Shown piece after piece: positions 9,721-17,547 of a stretch of DNA of 64,000 nucleotides. The DNA is from Rhodocaloribacter litoris (GTDB lineage Bacteria; Bacteroidota; Rhodothermia; Rhodothermales; ISCAR-4553). The position numbers were made by a program, and so were the translations under genes. The stretch spans positions 1,455,183 through 1,519,182 of the forward strand of contig NZ_CP076718.1 in assembly GCF_011682235.2 (NCBI RefSeq), read 5' to 3'. Every line of letters starts with the position of its first letter. Position 1 is the first letter of the stretch. The notes beneath the pieces were generated by a model, which had not been told where the DNA came from, made no database searches, and saw nothing but the letters and a program-made list of their open reading frames with translations.

Positions 9721-11283
9721 TTATGTGGATCCCGGGGGTTTGTTTCCGACGAGTGCAAGAACGCCGTCGGCCACGGTGCGTTCCTCGCTCATGCGCGGCA
9801 CCTTCGTCTGTGCCCCCACGCGGGGCCGGCTTGCCTTCAGCCAGGCATGGAACGTACCCGGTGGGACGGGGACGACCTCGGGCGGGTCGAAGGCGTTCGG
9901 TTCACGACGGATCTGGTAGTGCCGGTTGACCCGTTGCAGGTAGGCATCCAGGGTTCCGGCGAAGCGGGTCAGGTCGTCGGGCGGCACATCGAACTCGACG
10001 AGCCACTGATGGGCCGGCAGCCGGTCGACGGTCGCCGGGCGGGGGGCCACGTGAAACTCGCGCACCCGGGCCCCGGTGCGGGCACAGGCGGCTTCGAGAG
10101 CGGCACGGGCCTCCTCCCCGAAGACGGCCTCGCCGTAGGTGTCCAGCATTTCGCTGGTGCGACCCGCCACCACGATCCGGGGCGGGTCGGTGGCGGTGAA
10201 GCGAACCACGTCGCCGACGCCATAGGCCCACAGCCCGCTGCACGTGGTCACGTACATGCGGTAGCGAACGCCCGGCTCCACGCCGGCGACGGTGTACCGG
10301 CGCGGCGCCTCCGGCGACGGGTCGTCCATCCGGACGAACTCGTAGAAGACGCCGTTGTCCAGGTGCAGGAGCAGGTCGTCGCCGTGCAGGTCGTACTGAA
10401 AGGCGAAGAAGCCCTCGGAGGCCCCGTAGTGTTCCCAGAAGTGCACCTGCGGCCGGCCGATCCGGGCTTCGAGCAGGCTGCGGTAGGAGCGCAGGGCCAC
10501 CCCGCCGGAGAAGTACACCTGGAGGTTCGGCCACACTTCGCCGACGGTCGTCGCCTGCCGGCCGTGCAGGGCGTTGTACCGGGCCAGGAGGCGGCTGAAC
10601 AGCACCGGCGCCCACGAGGGCACCATCGCAATGGCCCGCACGTCCATCCGCACGGTACGTTCGACGATGGCGTCGAGCTTCTTCTCCCACGCCGGCAGAA
10701 AGAGGACCTCGTTCGGCACGGCCTGATAGCGGTAGCGAACGAAGGCGGGGGCGAACTCGGCCTGCAGGCCGCTGACCTCGCCCACGAGGGTGCCGGGATA
10801 CTCCGGATCGGCCTCGATGCGCCCCGGCACGCTCAGCAGCCGCCCGCCGAGCAGCCGGGCGTTACCGCTCTCGGCCAGGTAGCGGAACGCGGAGGCCAGG
10901 CTGAAGCGCCGGTTCAGCCGGAGCATTTCCTCGCTGACGGGGATGATCTTACCCGAGGAAGCCGTACCGCTGGAGACGGCAAAGTGCCGGAAGGTGCCGG
11001 GCCAGAGCACGTCCGGAACGCCGCGCCGCACCCGTTCGACGTCGTCCCGGATGGCCTCGTAGCCGTGAAGCGGCACGCGCTGCTGATAGGCCGCCACCAC
11101 ATCCGGTGCCCGGGCCAGCTCCTCGAAGCCGAAGCGTCGCCCCCATTCGGTCCGGGCCGCCCGCCGGAGCAGCCGCCGCAGGAGCGCTTCCTGCACCGCC
11201 ATCGGCGCCGCGACGAACCGCTCCACCGTACGGAGCGGCCCGACCGGCAAAGCCCGCAGCACAGCGGCCAGCACCCTGCTCAT
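9721..11283 (-). CDS. GH3-family acyl-adenylating enzyme
   Basis: 520 aa from the ATG at 11283 (MSRVLAAVLRALP). The protein matches the GH3 auxin-responsive family, an ANL-superfamily fold that adenylates a carboxylic acid and can conjugate it to an amino acid. Visible motifs are the phosphate-binding loop SSGTASSGKIIPVS (~residues 98-111), YFSGGVALRSYRSL, the acyl/ATP site YGASEGFFAFQYD and the hinge motif YGVGDVVRFT. Bacterial members are common in Bacteroidota, but their substrate is mostly unknown. It is divergent from folP across a 207-bp region with AACGTT-centred palindromes. The minus frame stays open far upstream, but that extension overlaps folP and cdaA antisense and was not included. 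Confidence 0.88.
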   Translation of the reverse strand: MSRVLAAVLRALPVGPLRTVERFVAAPMAVQEALLRRLLRRAARTEWGRRFGFEELARAPDVVAAYQQRVPLHGYEAIRDDVERVRRGVPDVLWPGTFRHFAVSSGTASSGKIIPVSEEMLRLNRRFSLASAFRYLAESGNARLLGGRLLSVPGRIEADPEYPGTLVGEVSGLQAEFAPAFVRYRYQAVPNEVLFLPAWEKKLDAIVERTVRMDVRAIAMVPSWAPVLFSRLLARYNALHGRQATTVGEVWPNLQVYFSGGVALRSYRSLLEARIGRPQVHFWEHYGASEGFFAFQYDLHGDDLLLHLDNGVFYEFVRMDDPSPEAPRRYTVAGVEPGVRYRMYVTTCSGLWAYGVGDVVRFTATDPPRIVVAGRTSEMLDTYGEAVFGEEARAALEAACARTGARVREFHVAPRPATVDRLPAHQWLVEFDVPPDDLTRFAGTLDAYLQRVNRHYQIRREPNAFDPPEVVPVPPGTFHAWLKASRPRVGAQTKVPRMSEERTVADGVLALVGNKPPGST

Positions 11284-11437
11284 ACCCGCCTGGAACAAGT
11301 TGAAACGAGAGACCGGAGGCGCCCCACCGGCGCGGCGCCCCGGCGTTGAAAACGTGCGCTGGTCGCGCCGGGGACGGCAAACCCGGTCTCTTATCGCCGC
11401 GGTGGGGCGGCGGGTTCCCTGCCCGCCGGTGTGTGAA

Positions 11438-11464
11438 CCGGAACGTTCCGGCCGGAGAACGTTC
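11438..11464. promoter_or_regulatory. Pair of AACGTT-centred palindromes in the GH3/folP divergent region
   Basis: A perfect 14-bp palindrome CCGGAACGTTCCGG (11438-11451) lies 16 bp centre to centre from a second palindrome GAACGTTC (11457-11464). They sit between the divergent GH3 and folP starts, closer to folP. The symmetry suggests a dimeric repressor or activator site; the regulator is unknown. Confidence 0.4.
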
Positions 11465-11490
11465 AAACGAACGAAAAAGACGTTCTTCCC

Positions 11491-12447
11491 ATGCTCTCCA
11501 CTCCGGTCGTTCCGCCACACCTTACCCCGGAGGCGTTTCCTGCGGAGCGTTTCGTGCTCGACTGCCGGGGGCACCGGCTCGACTGCCGCCCCGGCCTGCC
11601 GCAGGGCGCCCACGTAATGGGCATCCTCAACGTGACCCCCGACTCCTTCTACGACGGCGGCCGGTACACGACCGTCGAGGCGGCCGTGCGCCGGGCCACG
11701 GAGATGGTTTCGGAAGGCGCCGCCGTCATCGACGTGGGCGGCGCGTCCTCGCGGCCGCGGGGCACCGTCTACGGCGAAGGCGCCCGCCCGCTCTCGCCGG
11801 AAGAGGAGATCGACCGGGTTCGCCCCGTGATCGAAGCCCTCGCGGAACATCTGCCCGGCGTGCCGATCTCGATCGACACGTATCATCCCGAAGTCGCACG
11901 GGCCGCGCTCGAGGCCGGAGCCAGCCTGGTGAACGACATCACGGGACTGCGCCTGTTTCCCGAGACGGCCGCGGTGGCGGCGGCCTTTGGCGCCCCGCTC
12001 ATCGTGATGCACTCGCTGGGCCGGCCCGGTGCGATGCCGCACGCCCACACCTATACCGACGTCGTGGCCGACGTCGCCGGCGTGCTGCGCGCCGCCGTCG
12101 AACGGGCCGAGGCCGCCGGCGTGCGGCACGTGGTCGTCGACCCCGGCTTCGGGTTCGGCAAGACGCCCGAGGAAAACCTCCGGCTCCTGGAAGCCACGGA
12201 CCGGCTGCTGGCGCTGGAACGTCCCGTGCTCGTGGGCGTCTCGCGCAAGAGCACCATCGGGGCGGTGCTGGGCACGAAGACGGATCCGGTGCCGCCTTCG
12301 GAACGCCTCTTCGGCTCCCTCGGAGCGACGGCCGTGGCCGTGCTGCGCGGTGCCACCCTCGTCCGCACCCACGACGTCCGCCCCACGGTCGAGTTGCTCC
12401 GGGGGCTGGCGGCGGCCGCCGGCTGGCGGGCGGTGGCGGACGGCTGA
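11491..12447 (+). CDS. folP: Dihydropteroate synthase
   Basis: 318 aa. The enzyme condenses 6-hydroxymethyl-dihydropterin pyrophosphate with p-aminobenzoate in folate synthesis; it is a cytoplasmic TIM barrel. Signature blocks are present in order: MGILNVTPDSFYDGGRY near residue 45, DVGGASSRPRG (pterin-site loop), SIDTYHPEVARAALEAG, LVNDITGL, a DPGFGFGKTPEENL block and GVSRKSTIGAVLG. The N-terminal ~35 residues precede the barrel. About 125 bp separate it from cdaA downstream, the folP-cdaA order often seen in Bacteroidota. The start ATG at 11491 follows an A-rich stretch without a clear Shine-Dalgarno sequence. Confidence 0.95.
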   Translation: MLSTPVVPPHLTPEAFPAERFVLDCRGHRLDCRPGLPQGAHVMGILNVTPDSFYDGGRYTTVEAAVRRATEMVSEGAAVIDVGGASSRPRGTVYGEGARPLSPEEEIDRVRPVIEALAEHLPGVPISIDTYHPEVARAALEAGASLVNDITGLRLFPETAAVAAAFGAPLIVMHSLGRPGAMPHAHTYTDVVADVAGVLRAAVERAEAAGVRHVVVDPGFGFGKTPEENLRLLEATDRLLALERPVLVGVSRKSTIGAVLGTKTDPVPPSERLFGSLGATAVAVLRGATLVRTHDVRPTVELLRGLAAAAGWRAVADG

Positions 12448-12537
12448 GCGGGACACCGCCACGGCCGTGCGCCCCCCCGACGTGAGGAGGCCGCTCAAAA
12501 TCCGCATGCGGCCGTCCCAAATCGGGCACAGGTGCCT

Positions 12538-12545
12538 TATCTTGC
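12538..12545 (+). promoter_or_regulatory. Candidate -10/-7 element TATCTTGC upstream of cdaA
   Basis: TATCTTGC lies 28 bp upstream of the proposed GTG start of cdaA. Similar TAnCTTG elements precede several other genes here (near 3982, 56769, 60405, 61420), in line with the Bacteroidota -7 consensus TAnnTTTG. No good -33 box is evident at this copy. Confidence 0.4.
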
Positions 12546-12573
12546 GCCGGACTGCCGCCCTACCCGCATCGCC

Positions 12574-13368
12574 GTGACGATCATCCCCTGGGTCATACCG
12601 ATACGGCTTGTCGACCTGCTGGAGATCGGCCTGGTGGCCTATCTCCTGTACAAGCTGTACCTGCTGATGCGCGGCACGATTGCCGTGCAGATCTTCTTCG
12701 GGATCCTGGCGCTCTACCTGATCCAGGTGCTGGTGACGGCGGCGAACATGACCATCCTGCGGGCCCTTTTCAACTCGATCAGCGATGTCTTCGTACTGGC
12801 CCTCATCATCCTGTTCCAGCCCGAGATCCGGCGGGTGTTGCTGCTGCTCGGCCAGAACCCGCTCATTCGGCGCTTCGTGCGCTCGCCGGCCCAGGAGGCG
12901 ATGATCGGGGAGGTGGTGGCCGCCGTGGCCGAGATGAGCAAGCGCCGCATCGGGGCCCTCATTGCGTTCGAGCGAACGACGGGCCTGCGCAATTACATCG
13001 AGACCGGGGCGGAACTGCAGGCCAAGGTGACCAAGGACCTGCTGATCACCCTCTTCTTCAACCAGAACCCGCTGCACGACGGGGCTGTCATCATCCGCAG
13101 CCAGCGCATCGAGGCCGCCCGGTGCATCCTGCCGGTTTCGACGAGCATGTCCCTGAGCCCCCACCTGGGCCTGCGGCACCGTGCCGCTGTGGGACTGACC
13201 GAGCAAACGGATGCGTTCGTGGTGGTCGTCTCCGAGGAGACGGGACACATCTCGGTCGCCCGGAACGGTGAGCTGATCCAGAACATCACGGTTAACGAGT
13301 TGCGTTCGTATCTTACCGAGGCGCTCTCACCGCAGTCGGCGGCCGAGACCGAACCGGCCGAGGTCTGA
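12574..13368 (+). CDS. cdaA: Diadenylate cyclase (c-di-AMP synthase), membrane type
   Basis: 264 aa from a GTG at 12574 (VTIIPWVIPIRLVDLLE); an in-frame upstream ATG at 12532 would add 14 unusual residues and overlap the likely promoter, so it was not chosen. Three N-terminal transmembrane helices (~residues 8-90) are followed by the DAC domain with both catalytic motifs, NPLHDGAVII (DGA) and GLRHRAAVGL (RHR). The enzyme makes cyclic di-AMP from two ATP at the membrane, a messenger for osmotic, potassium and cell-wall control. It follows folP and precedes pcm. The tail is short and charged. Confidence 0.94.
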   Translation: MTIIPWVIPIRLVDLLEIGLVAYLLYKLYLLMRGTIAVQIFFGILALYLIQVLVTAANMTILRALFNSISDVFVLALIILFQPEIRRVLLLLGQNPLIRRFVRSPAQEAMIGEVVAAVAEMSKRRIGALIAFERTTGLRNYIETGAELQAKVTKDLLITLFFNQNPLHDGAVIIRSQRIEAARCILPVSTSMSLSPHLGLRHRAAVGLTEQTDAFVVVVSEETGHISVARNGELIQNITVNELRSYLTEALSPQSAAETEPAEV

Positions 13369-13399
13369 GGTCGCCCGTTTTCCTCCGTGCCTGCCCGAA

Positions 13400-14080
13400 A
13401 TGCCGATGGACCCTTCTTCCTCCCGCACCGACGACTGGCAGTTCCGGCGCCGCCGCAGCCGGCTCGTCGAATCGCTGCGCCGCAAGGGGATCGTCGACGA
13501 GCGCGTCCTGGCGGCCATCGAGCGGGTGCCGCGTCATGTGTTCGTCGACCCGGCCCTGCTCAGCCGCGCCTACCACGACGAGGCGCTCCCCATCGGCCTG
13601 AACCAGACCATCTCGCAGCCTTTCACCGTCGCCTACCAGACGATGCTGCTGGACGTGCGCCCGGGCGACCGGGTCCTCGAGATCGGCACGGGCAGCGGCT
13701 ACCAGGCCGCCATCCTGTGCGAGCTCGGCGCGGAGGTCTACTCTGTCGAGCGGCTCAAGCCGCTGCTCGAGCGGGCCCGGCACCTGCTCAAACGCCTCGG
13801 CTACCGCGTCACGACCCGGCACGGAGACGGCTCCTGCGGCTGGGCCGCCTTTGCCCCTTACGACGGCATCATCGTCACCGCCGGGGCCCGCGAAGTGCCC
13901 GAGGTGCTGCTCCAGCAACTCCGCCTGCCGGACGAACACCACCGCGGCGGTCGCCTCGTCATCCCCATCGGCGATGCCGAAAGCCAGACGATGAACCTCA
14001 TCATCCGGCGCGGCGAAGACGATTTCGAACGGCATGAGATGGACGGCTTCCGCTTCGTCCCCCTCATCCGCGAAGAATAG
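13400..14080 (+). CDS. pcm: Protein-L-isoaspartate O-methyltransferase
   Basis: 226 aa. It repairs isoaspartyl residues in aged proteins by SAM-dependent methylation, which is useful at high temperature. Visible features are the RVPRHVFVDP block, the substrate loop ALPIGLNQTISQPFTVAYQT, SAM motif I VLEIGTGSGYQAAIL (~residues 92-106), and PYDGIIVTAGAREVP (motif II). The start at 13400 (MPMDPSSS) leaves 31 bp after cdaA; the second Met is equally possible. Size and order of motifs are normal for the family. Confidence 0.94.
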   Translation: MPMDPSSSRTDDWQFRRRRSRLVESLRRKGIVDERVLAAIERVPRHVFVDPALLSRAYHDEALPIGLNQTISQPFTVAYQTMLLDVRPGDRVLEIGTGSGYQAAILCELGAEVYSVERLKPLLERARHLLKRLGYRVTTRHGDGSCGWAAFAPYDGIIVTAGAREVPEVLLQQLRLPDEHHRGGRLVIPIGDAESQTMNLIIRRGEDDFERHEMDGFRFVPLIREE

Positions 14081-14134
14081 AGACCGCACAAACCGATCCT
14101 GCCCGATCCTTCAACCAACACGAACAGCAAGACC

Positions 14135-14638
14135 ATGCCGCCCTCCCCCGGACACCTGGCAGCCCAGTACGCCCGGGACTGCGCCACCAACCGGAACAGC
14201 ACCGGCTACCTGAACCTGTCCGCGCAAATGTGCTGGGACGCCGTCGTGCTGTGTGCCCACGCCTCCGGTGCCATCGACCGGAAAACCTACCAGCGTCTCC
14301 AGAACATCACGGCCACGAACTTCTCCAGCTTCGTTCGGATGATCGACCCGATCGTCGGCGATGCCGCGGCCATGCGTCGCATCCCCCAGGGCAGCTTCCT
14401 GGGCTTCATCGAGCACAAAAACAACATACCCACCCTGATCCACGCCATGATCGCCGTCGGGCACGGGCTTGCGGCCGGCAACAAGAACGCGTGCATCGGG
14501 ATCGGCAACCCGGTGGGGTGGGAAATCCTCGATCTGGCCGGCCGGTTGAACTGGGTGCCCGGAACCAACTGTTTCAACGCGGCCCCGCCGGGCCAGCCGG
14601 GGCAGCGGCTGGTGCAGATCCGTTATCGAACCCTCTGA
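14135..14638 (+). CDS. Small protein of unknown function with a possible Cys-His-Asn site
   Basis: 167 aa, not recognised. No signal peptide or membrane segment is seen. Several features resemble small papain/NlpC-like enzymes: a Cys at the start of a helix (AQMCWDAVVLCAHASG, Cys33), later a His in a hydrophobic strand (IHAMIAVGHG, His103) and an Asn-rich turn (AAGNKNACIG, Asn116/118). The C-terminus VGWEILDLAGRLNWVPG is also distinctive. The amino-acid mix (Asn, Thr, Ile, Phe) is not that of a GC-rich shadow frame, which supports real coding. It lies 54 bp after pcm and 18 bp before the convergent hydrolase gene. The catalytic idea is inference. Confidence 0.7.
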   Translation: MPPSPGHLAAQYARDCATNRNSTGYLNLSAQMCWDAVVLCAHASGAIDRKTYQRLQNITATNFSSFVRMIDPIVGDAAAMRRIPQGSFLGFIEHKNNIPTLIHAMIAVGHGLAAGNKNACIGIGNPVGWEILDLAGRLNWVPGTNCFNAAPPGQPGQRLVQIRYRTL

Positions 14639-14656
14639 CGGGGCTCCGGACTTCGA

Positions 14657-16018
14657 CTATCCCTGTTCCTCCTGGAGCATTACCAGCGCGAGCGCCGCGC
14701 TCCAGGAGAAACCCGTGGCGCCGCAGCCGGTGCCGTCGCGCGGGTCGTAGTACTCGACGAAGCCGGACCGTTGCATCAGCTCCAGGCTATGCTGCCGGAT
14801 GGTCTCGGCCAGCTCGTCGTACCCGTAGCGCCGGAGCCCTTCCATCACCATCCAGTTGACGATGATCCATACCGGCCCGCGCCAGTAGCGACGGGGTTCG
14901 TAGAAGAAATTGTTCTTGGCCTGGGTCGGCACGAAGTAGCGCGTGGGACCCGGCTCGCCCGGGGCGTATTCCTCCGGGTTCAGCAGGTGTTCCTCGACGA
15001 GGCGGCGGGCCTGTCGTTCGTTGGAAAGGCCGGCAAAGAGCGGGATGAAGGTGGCACAGCCGTTCTCCTTCAGCAGCCGCCGGCCGCGCACGTCGTAGGC
15101 AAAGTAGAGCCCGTGCTCGTCGTCCCAGAGCCGGTGGTTGAAGGCATAGCGGAGCGCGCTCATCCAGTCCTCGATCATGCCGGTGGGCTCGCCGAGCGCC
15201 CGCGCCAGGGCCACGAGATCCTGGTGGGCCCGGTAGACGAGCGCATTGAAAAAGGTGTCCTGCACGAGGAACGGAGACCGGGCGTAGATGGTCTCGGGGT
15301 CATATCCCCATTGACGGAAACAGTCGATCAGGTAGATGAAGCGCTCGTACTCGGCCCGGATGGGGCGTTCGTCCTCCTTGACGTGCACGAAGTCCCGGCG
15401 TTCGTAGGGAGGCACCCGGGTGGGAATGACCCGGATCATCGGCTCGACCCACCGGGCCGCGTTGTCGTTGCCGGACTCCCAGGGATGGATGATGCAGACC
15501 AGCCCGGTGTTCTCCGGGTCGCGGGCGGCGTGCAGCCAGCGATGCCACCGCAGCAGGGCCGGGTAGACCTCGCGCACGAAGGCCAGCGAGGCTTCGCAGT
15601 CGGCGGCCGTGCCCTGCCGGCACGCGGCCTCATGCATCAGGCGCACACAGGTTGCCAGCAACGGCGGCTGCACGATCCCCGACGTGCTGACCGGCGGCGC
15701 GTGCGGGCTCCGCTCGATCTGCCAGAAGTCGGGCGTCGGAAAATAATCCGATTTGCCGTTGTGATACACCACGTGAGGCAGCATGCCGTCCTTCCACTGG
15801 CCTTTCAGGAGCGAACGTACCTCCTTCTCCGCACGTGCCCGGTCGAAGGTGCTCAGCCCGAGGGCCACCAGCGCCGCGTCCCAGTTCCACTGATGCGGGT
15901 ACTGGTACGTACCCGGCTTGACAAACAACCCGACGTCGTTGGTGCGCAGCACGGCGCGGGCGCGCTCGACCAGTTCGGTTACCTTGATCGTCTCATCGGA
16001 AGCGGCGCGAGAAGACAT
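14657..16018 (-). CDS. Mannosylglycerate hydrolase-like GH63 enzyme
   Basis: 453 aa from ATG at 16018 (MSSRAASDETIKV). The frame is open a little further upstream, but that would start inside the IS target site. The (alpha/alpha)6 glucosidase-type sequence carries YQYPHQWNWDAALVALG near the N-terminus, HPWESGNDNAARW (candidate acid Asp), the conserved block RYWRGPVWIIVNWMVMEGL, and FVEYYDPRDG...GFSWSAAL (candidate base Glu). GH63 enzymes of this size in Thermus and Rhodothermus hydrolyse the compatible solutes mannosylglycerate and glucosylglycerate. The substrate is inferred from that precedent; a trehalase-like or other alpha-glucosidase role is possible. An ISAs1-type element sits 129 bp upstream of the start. 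Confidence 0.83.
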   Translation of the reverse strand: MSSRAASDETIKVTELVERARAVLRTNDVGLFVKPGTYQYPHQWNWDAALVALGLSTFDRARAEKEVRSLLKGQWKDGMLPHVVYHNGKSDYFPTPDFWQIERSPHAPPVSTSGIVQPPLLATCVRLMHEAACRQGTAADCEASLAFVREVYPALLRWHRWLHAARDPENTGLVCIIHPWESGNDNAARWVEPMIRVIPTRVPPYERRDFVHVKEDERPIRAEYERFIYLIDCFRQWGYDPETIYARSPFLVQDTFFNALVYRAHQDLVALARALGEPTGMIEDWMSALRYAFNHRLWDDEHGLYFAYDVRGRRLLKENGCATFIPLFAGLSNERQARRLVEEHLLNPEEYAPGEPGPTRYFVPTQAKNNFFYEPRRYWRGPVWIIVNWMVMEGLRRYGYDELAETIRQHSLELMQRSGFVEYYDPRDGTGCGATGFSWSAALALVMLQEEQG

Positions 16019-16147
16019 GGTTCCGGAAATGCGGCTTTCTTGGTGCTTCGGTGTGTTGGAAGAAAGTACAGCAAAACGCCGTGTTTTTCTAAAAGAACAG
16101 GACCCCGCGAGATCCGTGCCATACCGGCCGGAGCCTGATGCGTGCAA

Positions 16148-17378
16148 CAGGGCGAGCGCATTCTAAAATAGGCTAGTGTTAATGGCCTGGGATGTCGTAA
16201 GCTGTGCCGGTTCGTCAGCCGTTCCAGTTTGCTCCCCTCCGTTCATGTCTGAGACCTGCTTTATTCGCTATTTTGACCACCTTGAGGACCCCCGACGCGA
16301 TCAGGGCAAACGCCACCGGCTCGAGCACGTGCTCGTGATCGCCCTCTGTGCCGTTGTTGCCGGTGCTGAGGGCTGGGATGACATCGCCACGTTCGCCCAG
16401 GCCAAAGTCTCCTGGCTGACCCAACGGCTCGACCTCAAACATGGCACGCCCTCGGGCGACACCTTCCGCCGCGTCCTGGCCGCCATCTGCCCGGAGGCCT
16501 TCGCCCGCGGCTTCGTACGCTGGGTGGAGGCGCTGGCCCAACAGACGGCCGGCGAGGTCATTGCCATCGATGGCAAGACGCTGCGCCGCAGTTACGACAA
16601 AGACGACCCGAAGGCCGCCCTGCACATGATCTCGGCCTGGGCGTGTGAGCAGCATCTGGTGCTGGCGCAAGAGAAGGTCTCGGCCAAGAGCAATGAGATT
16701 ACCGCGATTCCGGCGCTTCTGGAGGTGTTGGACCTCGAAGGCTGCATTGTGACGCTCGATGCGATGGGCACGCAGACCGAGATTGCCGAAGCGATCTGCG
16801 CGCAGGGGGCGGACTACGTGTTGGCCCTGAAGGGCAACCAGGGCCTGCTCCACCGTGAGGTGCGGGCCTACTTCGAGCAGGGGCGCACGCGGCACTGGCG
16901 GGCGATGCCGGTCGCCTACGCGGAGCGCTGTGACCTGGGGCACGGGCGCAAGGAAGTGCGTCGGCTGTGGATCTCGACCGATGTGGCCTGGGTGCCCAAG
17001 GCCGAGGCGTGGCGTGACCTGAACAGCCTCGTGATGGTCGAACACGAGCGCCACACGCAGCAGGGCGTGAGTCTGGAGCGCCGCTTCTACATCAGCAGCC
17101 TCGCGACCACAGCGGAGCAGATGCTGGATATCATCCGGAGTCACTGGGGCATTGAGAATCAGCTGCACTGGGTGCTCGATGTGGTGTTTCGGGAGGATGA
17201 GAGCCGTATTCGGCGCGATCACGGGGGGCAGAACATGGCGGTGGTGCGGCAGCTAGCGCTCAACCTGTTGCGCAAGGACGAAACGAAGCGGTTGAGTCTG
17301 CGCATGAAGCGAAAACGGGCCGGTTGGGACGATGCCTTCCTGGCGCAGATCGTCGGAATTTAGAATGCGCTCGCCCTG
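16148..17378 (+). mobile_element. Complete ISAs1-family insertion sequence with 10-bp target duplication
   Basis: The element is 1231 bp. Its ends are perfect 20-bp inverted repeats, CAGGGCGAGCGCATTCTAAA at 16148-16167 and the reverse complement at 17359-17378. It is flanked by a 10-bp direct repeat ATGCGTGCAA (16138-16147 and 17379-17388), the size expected for ISAs1. One intact transposase fills the interior. Identical ends, an identical duplication and an intact gene suggest a recent insertion. The target was the intergenic DNA between the GH63 gene and the FG-GAP gene. Confidence 0.96.
16245..17363 (+). CDS. ISAs1-family transposase
   Basis: 372 aa from ATG at 16245 (MSETCFIRYFDHLEDPR), a normal length for the family. 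It has the N-terminal H-repeat-associated segment DHLEDPRRDQGKRHRLEHVL and a DDE catalytic core: GEVIAIDGKTLRRSY (first Asp), CIVTLDAMGTQTEIA (second Asp) and HWGIENQLHWVLDVVFREDE (Glu). No frameshift or stop interrupts it. The open frame extends upstream to 16176, but that part lacks family similarity. The stop codon lies inside the right inverted repeat, as is usual for compact IS elements. Confidence 0.95.
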   Translation: MSETCFIRYFDHLEDPRRDQGKRHRLEHVLVIALCAVVAGAEGWDDIATFAQAKVSWLTQRLDLKHGTPSGDTFRRVLAAICPEAFARGFVRWVEALAQQTAGEVIAIDGKTLRRSYDKDDPKAALHMISAWACEQHLVLAQEKVSAKSNEITAIPALLEVLDLEGCIVTLDAMGTQTEIAEAICAQGADYVLALKGNQGLLHREVRAYFEQGRTRHWRAMPVAYAERCDLGHGRKEVRRLWISTDVAWVPKAEAWRDLNSLVMVEHERHTQQGVSLERRFYISSLATTAEQMLDIIRSHWGIENQLHWVLDVVFREDESRIRRDHGGQNMAVVRQLALNLLRKDETKRLSLRMKRKRAGWDDAFLAQIVGI

Positions 17379-17547
17379 ATGCGTGCAATCCGAGGCCTGT
17401 TTCTTTCAGAAAATTCCTTTCTTTTTGCCTTTCGACAAAGCGAACCGGTTTCTATCTAGCACCTTCAGATCGTGACCGGAGGCGGTCGCCCGTTCCCCGG
17501 GTGCCCCGTCCGGCCCTTCCTGCCTCCATCCTGCACCGGCCTCCTCC

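Noticed and set aside
9721..13248. One continuous 1175-codon minus frame covering GH3, folP and cdaA
   Set aside because: Only the last 520 codons read as GH3. The rest is antisense to folP and cdaA, both of which have clear motifs on the plus strand.
16176..16244. An N-terminal extension of the transposase
   Set aside because: The extra 23 residues have no family similarity, and the known family start MSETCF-type begins at 16245.
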